A stretch of DNA of 64,000 nucleotides from HRBIN12 sp035762085 (GTDB lineage Bacteria; Actinomycetota; UBA4738; HRBIN12). A program made the position numbers and the translations under genes. The stretch spans positions 1 through 64,000 of the forward strand of contig DASTPT010000033.1 in the NCBI GenBank assembly GCA_035762085.1, written 5' to 3'. Below, in pieces: positions 50,389 to 59,449 of this stretch. Position 1 is the first letter of the stretch; each line of letters starts with the position of its first letter. Below the pieces are notes generated by a model. It was not told the origin of the DNA and did not search any database. It saw nothing but the letters and a program-made list of their open reading frames with translations.

Positions 50389-51078
50389 ATGGACATCTCA
50401 GTGATCGGCGGGACGGGCGAGGAGGGGTTCGGCCTCACGCTGCGTCTCGCCCGCGCAGGCGAGCACGTGATCATCGGCTCGCGCTCGGCCGAGAAGGGCG
50501 CGACCACCGCGGACAAGGCCGTCGAGATCCTCGGCGGCGACGCGAAGGTGAGCGGGACGACGAACGAGGAGGCCGCCGAGCGCGGCGACGTGGTCTTCGT
50601 CACGGTCCCGTTCGGCGGACAGGCGGACATCTACCGGGCGGTCAAGGCCCACGTCGCGGCCGGGAAGATCGTCGTCGACTGCACGAGCCCGCTCGCGACG
50701 GCGGTCGGCGGCCGCGCGTGGCACGTGGTCCGGCCGTGGCACGGCTCGGCCGCGGAGCAGGCGAAGGCGATCCTCGACCCCGGCGTGAAGATGGTGGCCG
50801 CGTTCCACACCGTGAGCGGCGAGCAGCTGCAGGACCTGTCGCGTCCGATGGACAGCGACGTGTTCGTCTGCGGCACCGACAAGGAGGCGAAGGCGACGGT
50901 CGGCGAGCTGATCGACCGGATCCCGGAGCTGCGGTGGGTGGACGCGGGCGACCTGACCCAGGCGCGGATCGTCGAGACGATGACCGCGCTGCTGATCTCG
51001 GTGAACCGTGCGTACAAGATCCACGACGCGGGGTTCCGGGTGACCGGGCGCGACGCCTGGGGTCGTCCGGGGGCATAG
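50389..51078 (+). CDS. npdG: F420H2:NADP+ oxidoreductase (NADPH-dependent F420 reductase)
   Basis: A 229-aa Rossmann protein. DISVIGGTGEEGFGLTLRLARAG (the N-terminal NADP-binding block, quoted in part: VIGGTGEEGFGL) and HVIIGSRSAEKG define the F420-dependent NADP reductase family. VTVPFGGQAD and VAAFHTVSGEQLQ carry F420 contacts. It moves hydride between NADPH and coenzyme F420, so it provides F420H2 for F420-dependent enzymes such as PPOX-fold reductases. The ATG is placed by the TAGGCT box. It is convergent with the DUF5317 gene. Confidence 0.92.
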   Translation: MDISVIGGTGEEGFGLTLRLARAGEHVIIGSRSAEKGATTADKAVEILGGDAKVSGTTNEEAAERGDVVFVTVPFGGQADIYRAVKAHVAAGKIVVDCTSPLATAVGGRAWHVVRPWHGSAAEQAKAILDPGVKMVAAFHTVSGEQLQDLSRPMDSDVFVCGTDKEAKATVGELIDRIPELRWVDAGDLTQARIVETMTALLISVNRAYKIHDAGFRVTGRDAWGRPGA

Positions 51079-51110
51079 CTCGTCTCGCGGGTAGGGCGTC
51101 GGCGTGCTGC

Positions 51111-51677
51111 TCAGCGCACGTCGGCGGGTGAGCCCTCGGACGGCCGCGGCCGGCCGGCCAGACGCGAGCCGGCGACACGGTGGATCCCGTACGCCAGCCC
51201 GAGGACGATCAGCACGTCGCCCACGCTGACGACGTTGGCGAACGGCAGCCAGGACGGCGTCGGGACGACGTCGCCGAGGAAGAGCAGCTTCGGGTCCGCC
51301 AGCACGGCGGCGTTCGTGAAGAGGTCCGGGTCGGTCGTGATCCCGGCGACCTCGAGCGCGCGCGCGGAGACGGGCATTACCCCGCCGTTCGCAAGGATCG
51401 CCGTTAGGTTGCACGCGGCGCCGAGCCCCACCACCCACATCCCGGGCACGTCCCGGTTCCGCCACACCCACGCGAGCCCGAGCGGGTAGGCCGCCACGTT
51501 GAGGGCGATGCGCCACGAGGTCTCCTCGCCGGGGAACGCGATGAGCACGACCTGGGCCCCGAGCGCGAGCCACAGGAGCCATGGTGACCGCAGCTGCAGG
51601 GTCCACAGGCGCCGCAGGCGGCCCCCCCCGAGCGGGACGAGCGCCACCGCGAGGACCAACAGCACGACGAGGATCAC
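51111..51677 (-). CDS. DUF5317 membrane protein
   Basis: A 188-aa protein of the DUF5317 family. The GTG start at 51677 begins a hydrophobic N-terminus (VILVVLLVLAVALVPLGGGRL) that is followed by four or five helices. NGGVMPVSARAL is the conserved loop. TACGCT at 51714-51709 (minus) gives a leader of about 25 nt with GGACGGAG. The longer frame to 51857 is not protein-like. The function is unknown; the family is largely limited to Actinobacteria and relatives. Confidence 0.8.
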   Translation of the reverse strand: MILVVLLVLAVALVPLGGGRLRRLWTLQLRSPWLLWLALGAQVVLIAFPGEETSWRIALNVAAYPLGLAWVWRNRDVPGMWVVGLGAACNLTAILANGGVMPVSARALEVAGITTDPDLFTNAAVLADPKLLFLGDVVPTPSWLPFANVVSVGDVLIVLGLAYGIHRVAGSRLAGRPRPSEGSPADVR

Positions 51678-51932
51678 CGAGCAGCTCCGCTCCGTCCGGG
51701 TGTCGCCCAGCGTACCGGCGATGTCGCCGCGTCGGGACGCCCTCACGGGCGTCGGCGCGACATCCCACATCTGCTGTCCCCCGTCCGGGGGCCACGTCGC
51801 GAGCGGATGGCTACGGAGGATTGGTGCCCGCGACCGATGTGACGCCGGCCACGACACCGGTACGGTGCACCTACGGACGAGCGCGGACGACGGGTCCGCG
51901 CTGGCGCCGAAGGCGAAGGAGGTGACCGAGCG

Positions 51933-52025
51933 ATGAGGCAGAGGCTCCGCCGTCTCTGGTACTCGCCCGCGCTGCTCCTGGTGTTGGCCTTCGTCCTTGG
52001 GGCGCCGAAGAAGATCCCGCGCTGA
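51933..52025 (+). CDS. 30-aa membrane peptide with a perfect Shine-Dalgarno
   Basis: The tiny ORF encodes MRQRLRRLWYSPALL then LVLAFVLGAPKKIPR, which is a basic head, one hydrophobic stretch and a basic tail. AAGGAGGTGA (51916-51925), fully complementary to the 16S tail, ends 7 nt before the ATG, the best ribosome site in the window. A TACGGT box at 51861-51866 may drive it. It ends 58 bp before the histidine kinase gene and may regulate it or be co-expressed with it. A signal-less membrane peptide or leader peptide are both possible. Confidence 0.6.
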   Translation: MRQRLRRLWYSPALLLVLAFVLGAPKKIPR

Positions 52026-52083
52026 GCGCCGGAGCGCGTCCGAGCCTCAACCCCGCGGCCCGGGGAGCCGATTCACCGTACGG

Positions 52084-53583
52084 ATGAGCGCTGCACTGCC
52101 GTCCGCCGATGCCGTCAGCGCCCACCCCGACCGTGGGCGCCTGTTCGCCGCCGCCGTCTCGGTGGGGGGCCTCGCGGTCCTCGCCGCGCTCATCCCGCGG
52201 ATCGACACGGCGGCGATCCGCGCCGACCCCGCCGTGTTCTGGCTCTGCGCCGGACTGGCGATCGCCGGCGAGCTCCTGCCGATCCGGGCGCCGCGGGCGG
52301 GCCAGGTCGAGGAGATCGGGATCTCGACCACGTTCGGCATGGCGATCCTGTTGACGTTCGGCACGGCCGCCGCGGCGGCGGTGTTCGGGTTCGCGTCCCT
52401 CGTGGGCGACGTCGTGAACCGCAAGTCCCCGTGGAAGACCGTGTTCAACGTCGCGCAGTACGTGCTGTCCGTGGCGGCCGCGGGAGTCGTCTACACCATC
52501 CTCGGCGGGCCGCACGAGATGTCGGCGGCGGTGCTCGGCCCGCTCGCGCTGGCGGCGGCCGCGTTCCTGGCGGTGAACGACGGGCTCACCGGGACCGCCA
52601 TCGCGCTCTCGCGGGGGGTGTCGATCCGGGCGTACCTGCTGGACGACCTGGTGTTCCAGGCGGCGACCGCGGCGGCCCTGTGCGCCCTCGCGCCCGTCGT
52701 GGTCGTGCTGGCCGAGACCGATGTGTGGCTGGTCCCGCTGATGGTGGTGCCGGTCGCGGCCGTCTACCTGGGCGCGACCGCCTCGCTCCACAACACCGAG
52801 CTCGTCCACCGGCTGGAGCGCGCGCTCGAGCAGGAGAAGGAGCTCGGCCGCATGAAGGACGACTTCGCCGCGGTCGTCTCGCACGAGCTCCGGACGCCGC
52901 TCACCTCGATCCAGGGCTACATCAAGACGGTGCTCCAGCTCGGCTCGCGGCTCGCGGACCGGGAGGAGCGCTCGTTCCTCGAGGCGGCCGACCGTCAGAG
53001 CGAGCGGCTGCGCCGGCTGATCGACCAGTTGCTCGCGGTCTCCCGGCTGGAGTCCGAGGTCGAGCCGCTCACGCTCACGCCGGTCTCCGTCCCCGACGTC
53101 GCGCGCCACGTGGTCGAGGAGCTCAAGGCGAGCGGGCACGGCCAGACGTTCGACCTGCGGTTCGAGCCCGATCTGCGGATCGTCGAGACCGACGAGGGCA
53201 AGGTGTACCAGATCGTCTCGAACCTGGTCGAGAACGGGCTGAAGTACTCGCCCCCCGACACGAAGATCACCGTGCGCGGCGCGGGGATGGGCGACGGCGT
53301 CGTCGTCTCGGTCGAGAACGAGGGGGACGGCATCCCCGAGGACGCGCAGGAGCGGATCTTCGACCGCTTCTACCAGGTGGACAGCTCGGCCACGCGAAGC
53401 GTCGGCGGCACGGGGCTCGGGCTGTACATCTGCCGGAAGCTGGCCGACGCGATCGGCGGGCGTCTGTGGCTCGAGCGCAGCGGACCCGACGGGACGGTGT
53501 TCCGGCTGTGGATACCCGACGGCCCCCCCGCCGCGGCGGAGGACGCCGACCCACCCACCGTGGAGGCCGGCGTCAGTCGATGA
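52084..53583 (+). CDS. Membrane sensor histidine kinase
   Basis: A 499-aa protein. The N-terminal half has about seven helices of an MASE-like membrane sensor (about 20-240). Then comes a short coiled coil (LERALEQEKELGRMKDDF). The HisKA box has the phospho-His in FAAVVSHELRTPLTSIQGY. HATPase_c motifs follow: N box SNLVENGLKYSP, G1 box ENEGDGIPE, F box ERIFDRFYQ and G2 box GGTGLGLYICRKL. No response regulator lies beside it, so it is an orphan kinase. The 3' end overlaps the convergent carboxylase gene by 11 bp. Confidence 0.9.
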   Translation: MSAALPSADAVSAHPDRGRLFAAAVSVGGLAVLAALIPRIDTAAIRADPAVFWLCAGLAIAGELLPIRAPRAGQVEEIGISTTFGMAILLTFGTAAAAAVFGFASLVGDVVNRKSPWKTVFNVAQYVLSVAAAGVVYTILGGPHEMSAAVLGPLALAAAAFLAVNDGLTGTAIALSRGVSIRAYLLDDLVFQAATAAALCALAPVVVVLAETDVWLVPLMVVPVAAVYLGATASLHNTELVHRLERALEQEKELGRMKDDFAAVVSHELRTPLTSIQGYIKTVLQLGSRLADREERSFLEAADRQSERLRRLIDQLLAVSRLESEVEPLTLTPVSVPDVARHVVEELKASGHGQTFDLRFEPDLRIVETDEGKVYQIVSNLVENGLKYSPPDTKITVRGAGMGDGVVVSVENEGDGIPEDAQERIFDRFYQVDSSATRSVGGTGLGLYICRKLADAIGGRLWLERSGPDGTVFRLWIPDGPPAAAEDADPPTVEAGVSR

Positions 53584-55297
53584 CCGCGAGCGTCTGACCG
53601 ACCTGCACGGTCTGACCGGCGTCGATCGGGAGGTCCGAGACCACGCCCTCGCGCGGGGCGGGGATCGCGTTCTCCATCTTCATCGCCTCGAGGATGCAGA
53701 TCACGTCGCCGGCCTGGATCTCCTGCCCGGGCTCGACGAGGACGCGGAGGATCGTCCCCTGCATCGGCGCGGCGATCACGCTGTGCACGTGCTCGCCGCC
53801 GTGGCCGGCGTGCCGGGCGGGCGGCTTCGGCGCGTGGTCCCGCCGGTGGTCGTAGATCCGGATCGGGACGCGCCGCCCGTCCATCTCCACGAGCAGCTCC
53901 GCCGGGACGCCGCGCGGCTCGCCGGCCGCGGCCCGCGACCAGTCGACGCCCGGGAGCTCGGCCTCGCGCAGCGCCTGCTCGAGCCACGTCGTCGTGTGCG
54001 CCGCGCGCCGGAACTCCTGCGTGTTCAGGATCCATCGGTGGAGCGGGATCGTGGTGGGGACGCCCTCGACGTGGAACTCGTCGAGGGCTCGGAGCATGCG
54101 CCGGCGAGCGCGCTCGCGGTCCTCGCCCGACACGACCAGCTTCGCGAACATCGAGTCGTAGTCGGCCGGGATCTCCCTGCCCTCCCGGATCCCGGCGTCC
54201 ACGCGGACGAACGGTCCCGACGGCTCGCGGTACGCGCTCACCCGCCCGGGTCCCGGCAGGAAGTTGCGGGTCGGGTCCTCGGCGTTGATGCGGCACTGCA
54301 TCGCGTGGCCCCTGGGCGGGAAGGCGTCGGTCTCCACCCGCTCGCCGAGCGCCACGCCGATCTGCAGCGCGACGAGGTCCAGACCCGTGACCATCTCGGT
54401 CACGGTGTGCTCGACCTGCAGGCGGGTGTTCATCTCCAGGAAGTAGAACCGACCGTCCTCGTCGACGATGCACTCGACCGTGCCGGCGTTCACGTAGCCC
54501 GAGGCCTTCGCCAGCGCGATCGCCGCCTCGCCGAGCCGCGTCCGAAGTTCGGCGTCGACGATCGGCGAGGGCGTCTCCTCGATCAGCTTCTGGTGCCGGC
54601 GCTGCACCGAACAGTCGCGCTCGCCGAGGAACGCGATCGTCCCGTGGGCGTCCGCGAGCACCTGCGCCTCGACGTGGTGGCCGTGCTCGATGTAGCGCTC
54701 GAGGAAGACCTCGGGTCGGCCGAAGTAGGACGTTGCCTCGCGGGTGGCGCGCGCGAGCGCGCCCGCCAGGTCCTCGGGCTTGCGGACCACGAGCATGCCG
54801 CGGCCTCCGCCGCCGAAGGCGGCCTTCACCATCACGGGGTAGCCGATGCGCTCGGCCTCGGCGGGCGCATCGTCGACGTTCACGGGCTCGATCGTCCCGG
54901 GTACGATCGGCACGCCGGCGCGCTCGGCCGCCTGTCGCGCCGCCGCCTTGTCACCCATCGTCTCGATCGCCTCGGGCGAGGGCCCGACGAACACGTACCC
55001 GGACTCGATCACGGCCTGTGCGAAGTGGGCGCGCTCGGACAGGAACCCGTAGCCCGGGTGGATCGCGGTCGCGCGGGCCTTGCGCGCGGCCTCGAGGACC
55101 GCGCCGATCGACAGGTACGAGTCGGCGGCGAGCGCGGGACCGATGTGGTGCGCCTCGTCGGCCATCTCGACGTGGAGGGCGTCCCGATCCGCGTCGGAGT
55201 ACACCGCGATCGAGCGCAGGCCGAGCTCACGCACGGTGCGGATGATGCGGACCGCGATCTCGCCGCGGTTCGCGATCAGGATGCGCGTCTTGGCCAC
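53573..55297 (-). CDS. Acyl-CoA carboxylase alpha subunit (biotin carboxylase plus BCCP)
   Basis: A 574-aa protein. The biotin carboxylase part (1-450) starts KTRILIANRGEIAVRIIRTV; KAAFGGGGRGM binds ATP, HVEAQVLAD follows, and ECIVDEDGRFYFLEMNTRLQVEH (quoted in part: FLEMNTRLQVEH) is catalytic. The C-terminal domain (about 500-574) has EAMKMEN with the biotinylated Lys. This alpha-type chain must pair with a carboxyltransferase beta chain that is not in the window. Given the mutase genes, propionyl-CoA carboxylation to methylmalonyl-CoA is plausible, as is acetyl-CoA carboxylation. It is divergent from birA, which would biotinylate it. Confidence 0.94.
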   Translation of the reverse strand: MAKTRILIANRGEIAVRIIRTVRELGLRSIAVYSDADRDALHVEMADEAHHIGPALAADSYLSIGAVLEAARKARATAIHPGYGFLSERAHFAQAVIESGYVFVGPSPEAIETMGDKAAARQAAERAGVPIVPGTIEPVNVDDAPAEAERIGYPVMVKAAFGGGGRGMLVVRKPEDLAGALARATREATSYFGRPEVFLERYIEHGHHVEAQVLADAHGTIAFLGERDCSVQRRHQKLIEETPSPIVDAELRTRLGEAAIALAKASGYVNAGTVECIVDEDGRFYFLEMNTRLQVEHTVTEMVTGLDLVALQIGVALGERVETDAFPPRGHAMQCRINAEDPTRNFLPGPGRVSAYREPSGPFVRVDAGIREGREIPADYDSMFAKLVVSGEDRERARRRMLRALDEFHVEGVPTTIPLHRWILNTQEFRRAAHTTTWLEQALREAELPGVDWSRAAAGEPRGVPAELLVEMDGRRVPIRIYDHRRDHAPKPPARHAGHGGEHVHSVIAAPMQGTILRVLVEPGQEIQAGDVICILEAMKMENAIPAPREGVVSDLPIDAGQTVQVGQTLAVID

Positions 55298-55347
55298 GGG
55301 TCGCTCCGGCTCGCGATAATCGCCTCACGCCGAACGGGAGTCAAACC

Positions 55348-56133
55348 TTGCCCTTGTCCGAGGCCGCGCTGCGCTCCGCCCTCCGGCGGATCGGCTCGGA
55401 TGCACCCGTGCGGTTCGATGAGGTTACCGGGTCCACGCAGGCCACGGCGTTGGAGCTCGCCGAGGCCGGGGCGCCGGCGTGGACGCTCGTCGGCGCCGGG
55501 CACCAGACGCGGGGGCGTGGACGCCTGGGCCGACGCTGGCTCGATCGGCCGGGCGCGCTCCTGTTCTCGGTGGTGGTGCGCCCCGAGCTCCCCCCCGAGC
55601 GGGGCGGGCTCGTGACGCTCCTGGCCGGCGTCGGGATGGCGGACGCGCTCCGCGCCAGCGGCGGCTCGCCCGTCCGGTGCAAGTGGCCGAACGACCTGCT
55701 GGTGGGCGACGCGAAGGTCGGCGGGATCCTCGCGAGCGCCCGTCCCCGGGGCGACGTCCTCGCCTACGTGGTCCTCGGCGTGGGGGTGAACCTCGGGGCG
55801 GCCCCAGACGTCCCGAGGGCCGGCGCGCTCGCCGATGCCGACCCCGCCGAGGTCCTCGGCGCGTTCCTCGAGGGGTTCGCGAGAGATCTGGATCCGCATC
55901 GTCGGACGTTCGCCGAGGACGTGCTCGAGCGCTACCGGGCGATGTGCGCGACGCTCGGTCGACGCGTCCGCGCGACAACGACCGAGGGGGAGGTCGTCGA
56001 GGGCGAGGCGGTCGATGTCGACGACGCGGGCGGCCTCGTCGTGCGGACGAACGCGGGGCGACGGGTCGTGCGCTTCGGCGAGGTGGAGCACCTGCGCGAC
56101 GGCGCGTTGCCGGGCGGCGGGACCCCGGGATAG
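55348..56133 (+). CDS. birA: Biotin-[acetyl-CoA-carboxylase] ligase
   Basis: A 261-aa monofunctional BirA without the N-terminal DNA-binding domain. DEVTGSTQATA, HQTRGRGRLGRRWLDRPG (biotinyl-AMP loop GRGRLGR), KWPNDLLVGDAKVGGIL (catalytic Lys of KWPND) and GVGVNLG are the family motifs. The C-terminal SH3-like domain starts near VRATTTEGEVVEG. The start appears to be TTG 55348 with GGGAG upstream, unusual but best supported by the alignment. Divergent from the carboxylase (50 bp between starts). Confidence 0.93.
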   Translation: MPLSEAALRSALRRIGSDAPVRFDEVTGSTQATALELAEAGAPAWTLVGAGHQTRGRGRLGRRWLDRPGALLFSVVVRPELPPERGGLVTLLAGVGMADALRASGGSPVRCKWPNDLLVGDAKVGGILASARPRGDVLAYVVLGVGVNLGAAPDVPRAGALADADPAEVLGAFLEGFARDLDPHRRTFAEDVLERYRAMCATLGRRVRATTTEGEVVEGEAVDVDDAGGLVVRTNAGRRVVRFGEVEHLRDGALPGGGTPG

Positions 56134-56142
56134 GGTCCCGAT
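56131..56142 (+). promoter_or_regulatory. -10 box of the PH/SHOCT gene, leaderless layout
   Basis: TAGGGT at 56131-56136, 6 nt before ATG 56143; it overlaps the birA stop codon (TAG at 56131). Confidence 0.55.
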
Positions 56143-56778
56143 ATGCCGTTCCCGCGCCGCCTGCTGATCGAAGGGGAGGAGCTGGTCCTCGACCTCCGCC
56201 CGCACTGGATCGCCCTCGTGATGCCCGGCGTCGTGACGGCGCTCGTCGTGATCGGGTACCTCGTCGCGCTCGGCTACGCGCCGGACGAGGGTGCGGGGCG
56301 CTCGGCCATCGTGTGGGGCGGGCTCGTCCTGGGTCTCGCCGTCCTGGTCTGGTATCCGCTGCGGGCGTTCATCGCGTGGGTGACGTCGAACTTCGCGGTG
56401 ACGACCGACCGCATCATCCATCGCGAGGGCTTCATCGCGAAACGGTCGATGGAGATCCCGCTGGAGGCCATCAACGACGTCCGGTTCCAACAGTCGGTCC
56501 TCGAGCGCATGGTCGGCGCCGGCGACCTGATCATCCAGTCGGCGAGCGAGTACGGGCGCAACGTGTTCGCGAACGTCCGGAACCCCGAGCACGTCCAGCG
56601 CACGATCTACCAGCAGGGCGAGCTGAACAAGCAGCGGATGTACCAGGGCGACACCGGCCCCTCGCGGTCGGCGCCCTCCGTGACCACCGAGCTGCAGCGC
56701 CTGGCCGAGCTGCGGGACCGCGGCGTCCTCACGGAGGCCGAGTTCCAGAACCAGAAGAAGAAGATCCTCGGCGGATGA
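56143..56778 (+). CDS. Bacterial PH (YdbS-like) domain membrane protein with SHOCT tail
   Basis: A 211-aa protein with two helices (about 25-45 and 57-80). A bacterial PH domain follows (about 82-165: FAVTTDRIIHREGFI, IPLEAINDVRFQQSVLERM, GDLIIQSASEYG). The C-terminal SHOCT motif is LAELRDRGVLTEAEFQNQKK (residues 190-209). The family often sits beside stress or secretion genes, but the function is not established. Its leaderless start overlaps birA. Confidence 0.88.
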   Translation: MPFPRRLLIEGEELVLDLRPHWIALVMPGVVTALVVIGYLVALGYAPDEGAGRSAIVWGGLVLGLAVLVWYPLRAFIAWVTSNFAVTTDRIIHREGFIAKRSMEIPLEAINDVRFQQSVLERMVGAGDLIIQSASEYGRNVFANVRNPEHVQRTIYQQGELNKQRMYQGDTGPSRSAPSVTTELQRLAELRDRGVLTEAEFQNQKKKILGG

Positions 56779-56821
56779 TCGGCGGGGGTGCGACCCCCGA
56801 CCGGAACCGGGGGATGACGTC

Positions 56822-57307
56822 ATGACGATCGTGAGCGAGACGCCGTTGCCGGGCGTCGGCGTCCGGTTCGAGTTCCAGACGTCGTCCGGGCGCCGGGTGG
56901 CGGTGATCCACCACCGGTCCGGACGCAAGGAACTGACCGTGGACGACGTCCGCGACCCGGACGCGTCCCGCGAGCTCCTCAGCCTGGACGAGCAGGACAG
57001 CCGCACGCTCTCCGAGCTACTCGGCGGGTCGCAGATCGCGCGCGAGCTCGACCAGCTGCAGCAGCGGATCTCGGGGCTCGGGATCGACTGGCTCCCGGTC
57101 CTGGAGGGATCGCCGTTCACCGGCGGGACGATCGGCGACACGCAGGCGAGGACCCGCACGGGCGTCTCGATCGTCGCGGTGCTCCGCGGCGACGAGGCCG
57201 TGCCGGCGCCGGGACCCGACCAGGTCCTCCACGCGGACGACACGCTGGTCGTCGTCGGCACCCCACGAGGGATCGAGGAGCTGGCCGTTCTGCTCCGCAC
57301 CGGGTAG
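56822..57307 (+). CDS. Cation:proton antiporter regulatory subunit (KhtT-like, TrkA-C domain)
   Basis: A 161-aa soluble protein. The N-terminal domain (1-75) ends in SLDEQDSRTLSELLGG. The C-terminal RCK_C/TrkA-C domain has SIVAVLRGDEAVPAPGPD and DDTLVVVGTPRGIEEL. KhtT gates the KhtU K+/H+ antiporter in response to ligands such as c-di-AMP; that role is inferred. Followed after 4 bp by the transporter gene. ATG 56822 has GGGGGATG upstream. Confidence 0.88.
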   Translation: MTIVSETPLPGVGVRFEFQTSSGRRVAVIHHRSGRKELTVDDVRDPDASRELLSLDEQDSRTLSELLGGSQIARELDQLQQRISGLGIDWLPVLEGSPFTGGTIGDTQARTRTGVSIVAVLRGDEAVPAPGPDQVLHADDTLVVVGTPRGIEELAVLLRTG

Positions 57308-57311
57308 CGCG

Positions 57312-58466
57312 GTGCACGGGCCGCTGTTCCTCCTCGAGCTGGGAGGCGTCGTCCTGCTCCTGGCGGTGCTCTCGCGCATCGCGGGCAGGTTCGGGTTCTC
57401 GCCGATCCCGCTCTACCTGGTCGCCGGTCTGGCGTTCGGCGAGGGTGGCGTCATCCCGCTGGTCACCGCCGAGGAGTTCGTCGAGGCGGGGGCGACGATC
57501 GGGCTCGTGCTGTTGCTGTTCTCGCTGGGGCTCGAGTACTCGGCGCAGGACCTGATGCGCAGCCTGCGGGAGGGGGCGGGCGTCGGCGGAGCCGACATCG
57601 TCCTCAACGCGGTCCCGGGGTTCCTGGCCGGCCTCCTGCTCGGGTGGGGCCTGCTCGCGGCGACCGTGCTCGCGGGCGTGACCTACATCTCGTCATCGGG
57701 CGTCGTCGCCAGGCTCCTCGACGACCTTGGGTGGATGGGGAACCGCGAGACCTCGACGGTGCTCGGCGTCCTGGTCTTCGAGGATCTCGCGATGGCGATG
57801 TTCCTGCCGATCGTGAGCATCCTGCTCACGGGGGGTCAGGCCTCCGAGATCGCCCTGGAGGCGGCCCTCGCCGGGGTGCTCGTCGCGGGGATCCTCGTGC
57901 TGGCGTCGCGGTACGGCGACGTGCTCAGCCGCGCGATCGCGGCGCGCTCGGACGAGGCCTTCCTCCTGGCCGTGCTCGGGATCCTGCTGGTCGTCGCCGG
58001 CTCGGCCGAGGCCGTGAACGTCTCGGCCGCCGTCGGCGCGTTCCTGACGGGCATCGTGGTCTCGGGGTCGGCGGCCTCACGCGCCCGGAACCTGATCCGC
58101 CCGCTCCGAGACGTCTTCGCCGGCGCGTTCTTCCTGTTCTTCGGGTTCCAGGTAGACCCGGCGTCGATCCCCTCGGTCGCGATCCCGGCGGTGCTCCTCG
58201 CCGCCGTCGGGGCGGCGACGAAGCTCGCGACCGGGTGGTGGGGCGCGCGCCGGGCGGGGGTCGGCGAGCGGGGACGTCGACGCGCCGGGTGGGTGCTCGT
58301 GGCTCGAGGCGAGTTCTCGATCGTGATCGCCGGCCTGGCGGTCGCGGCCGGGCTGGAGCCGAAGCTCGGTCCGCTCGCCGCGACGTACGTCCTCCTCCTG
58401 GCGGTCGTCGGCCCGCTCGCCACGCACCTGCTGCACCGCGCCGCGAGCGGCGCGACGCGCGGCTAA
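57312..58466 (+). CDS. CPA2-family cation:proton antiporter (KhtU-like)
   Basis: A 384-aa membrane transporter with about twelve helices. GLVLLLFSLGLEYS, SSSGVVARLLDDLG, FEDLAMAMFLPI and the ARGEFSIVIA block carry the charged residues of K+(Na+)/H+ exchangers. The conserved Asp of the ion site is in VFEDLAMA. There is no RCK domain on the chain; it is supplied by the partner upstream. It probably exports K+ in exchange for H+. Ends overlapping the convergent channel gene by 4 bp. Confidence 0.9.
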   Translation: MHGPLFLLELGGVVLLLAVLSRIAGRFGFSPIPLYLVAGLAFGEGGVIPLVTAEEFVEAGATIGLVLLLFSLGLEYSAQDLMRSLREGAGVGGADIVLNAVPGFLAGLLLGWGLLAATVLAGVTYISSSGVVARLLDDLGWMGNRETSTVLGVLVFEDLAMAMFLPIVSILLTGGQASEIALEAALAGVLVAGILVLASRYGDVLSRAIAARSDEAFLLAVLGILLVVAGSAEAVNVSAAVGAFLTGIVVSGSAASRARNLIRPLRDVFAGAFFLFFGFQVDPASIPSVAIPAVLLAAVGAATKLATGWWGARRAGVGERGRRRAGWVLVARGEFSIVIAGLAVAAGLEPKLGPLAATYVLLLAVVGPLATHLLHRAASGATRG

Positions 58467-59449
58467 GAGTCCCGCCGGACCGCCGGGAGGTCCTCCTCGC
58501 CGATCATGAGCACGAGGTCGCCCTGTTGCAGGACGTGGTCCTGCGGCGGGTTGGCGGTGATCTGGCCGCCCGGGTGGCGGATCGCCAGGACGGGCGTCGA
58601 GCCGATCGCCTCGGCGATCGACCGTCCGGCCGTCTGGGAGCCGGCCTCGATCCGCAGCTCCTCCAGACGTAGCGAGGTCGCGCCGCCGGACTCGACCTCG
58701 ACGACGTCGGCGGCGCGGGGGTGGAGCGCGACGAGCGCCATGTGCCGGCCGCTGCTCACGAAGGGCGACACGACGCGGTCCGCCCCGGCCTTCAGCAGCC
58801 GGGCGTCCGAGCCGCGCTCCGAGGCCCTCGCGACGATGAACAGGTCCGGGTTCAGCGAGCGCGCCATGAGCGTGATGTAGACGTTCGTCGCGTCCGAGTC
58901 GACGGCGCACACCAGTCCGCGCGCCCGTCGGACCCCCGCGCGGAGCAGCACCTCCTCCTCGGAGGGGTCCTCGATCAGGTACGGCACCGCGTCCTGGTCC
59001 ATCCGCTCCTGCAGGTCCTCCTTCGGGTCGATCACGACGAAGGAGACGCCCTCGGCCTCGAACTCCCGGGCGATCGCCCGGCCGACCCGCCCGTACGCGC
59101 AGATCAGGTAGTGGTCCGACAGGCCGTCGATCCGCCGCTGCATCCGTCTCCTCCTCGCTCGCTCGCCCCACTGCCCCTCGATGACCCACTGCGCCGCGAG
59201 CGCGATCGTGATCAGCACGAGCGCGACCCCGATCGCGATCACCGAGAGCGTGAACACCCGACCCGCGTCGTCGAGCGGCCGGACCTCGCGGAAGCCGACC
59301 GTGGTGAAGGTGGTGACCGTCATGTAGAGCGCGTCGAGGAACGGCCATCCCTGTAGGAGCATGTAGCCGCTCACCCCGTACGCGAGCGCGACCACGAGCG
59401 CCAGCATCGCCCAGCGGATCCGCCGGAACCCCTCGCTCGAGGTCGCCAC
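58463..59449 (-). CDS. Two-helix potassium channel with RCK/TrkA domains
   Basis: A 328-aa channel subunit. Two helices (about 15-35 and 72-95) flank the pore TTFTTVGFREV, whose TVGF is the K+ selectivity filter. RCK_N (YLICAYGRVGRAIAREFEAEG) and TrkA-C domains follow. GTG 59449 is preferred over ATG 59461, because a TATGCT -10 box overlaps that ATG and would start the mRNA 7 nt before the GTG. It is divergent from the thiolase-like operon and convergent with the antiporter. K+ uptake or leak channel; the filter F in place of Y is seen in some bacterial channels. Confidence 0.92.
   Translation of the reverse strand: MATSSEGFRRIRWAMLALVVALAYGVSGYMLLQGWPFLDALYMTVTTFTTVGFREVRPLDDAGRVFTLSVIAIGVALVLITIALAAQWVIEGQWGERARRRRMQRRIDGLSDHYLICAYGRVGRAIAREFEAEGVSFVVIDPKEDLQERMDQDAVPYLIEDPSEEEVLLRAGVRRARGLVCAVDSDATNVYITLMARSLNPDLFIVARASERGSDARLLKAGADRVVSPFVSSGRHMALVALHPRAADVVEVESGGATSLRLEELRIEAGSQTAGRSIAEAIGSTPVLAIRHPGGQITANPPQDHVLQQGDLVLMIGEEDLPAVRRDS

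Noticed and set aside
47256..50630. 1124-aa minus-strand open frame
   Set aside because: Only its last 211 codons are a gene (O-methyltransferase). The rest is antisense to the mutase and DUF4397 genes; long antisense frames are normal at this GC content.
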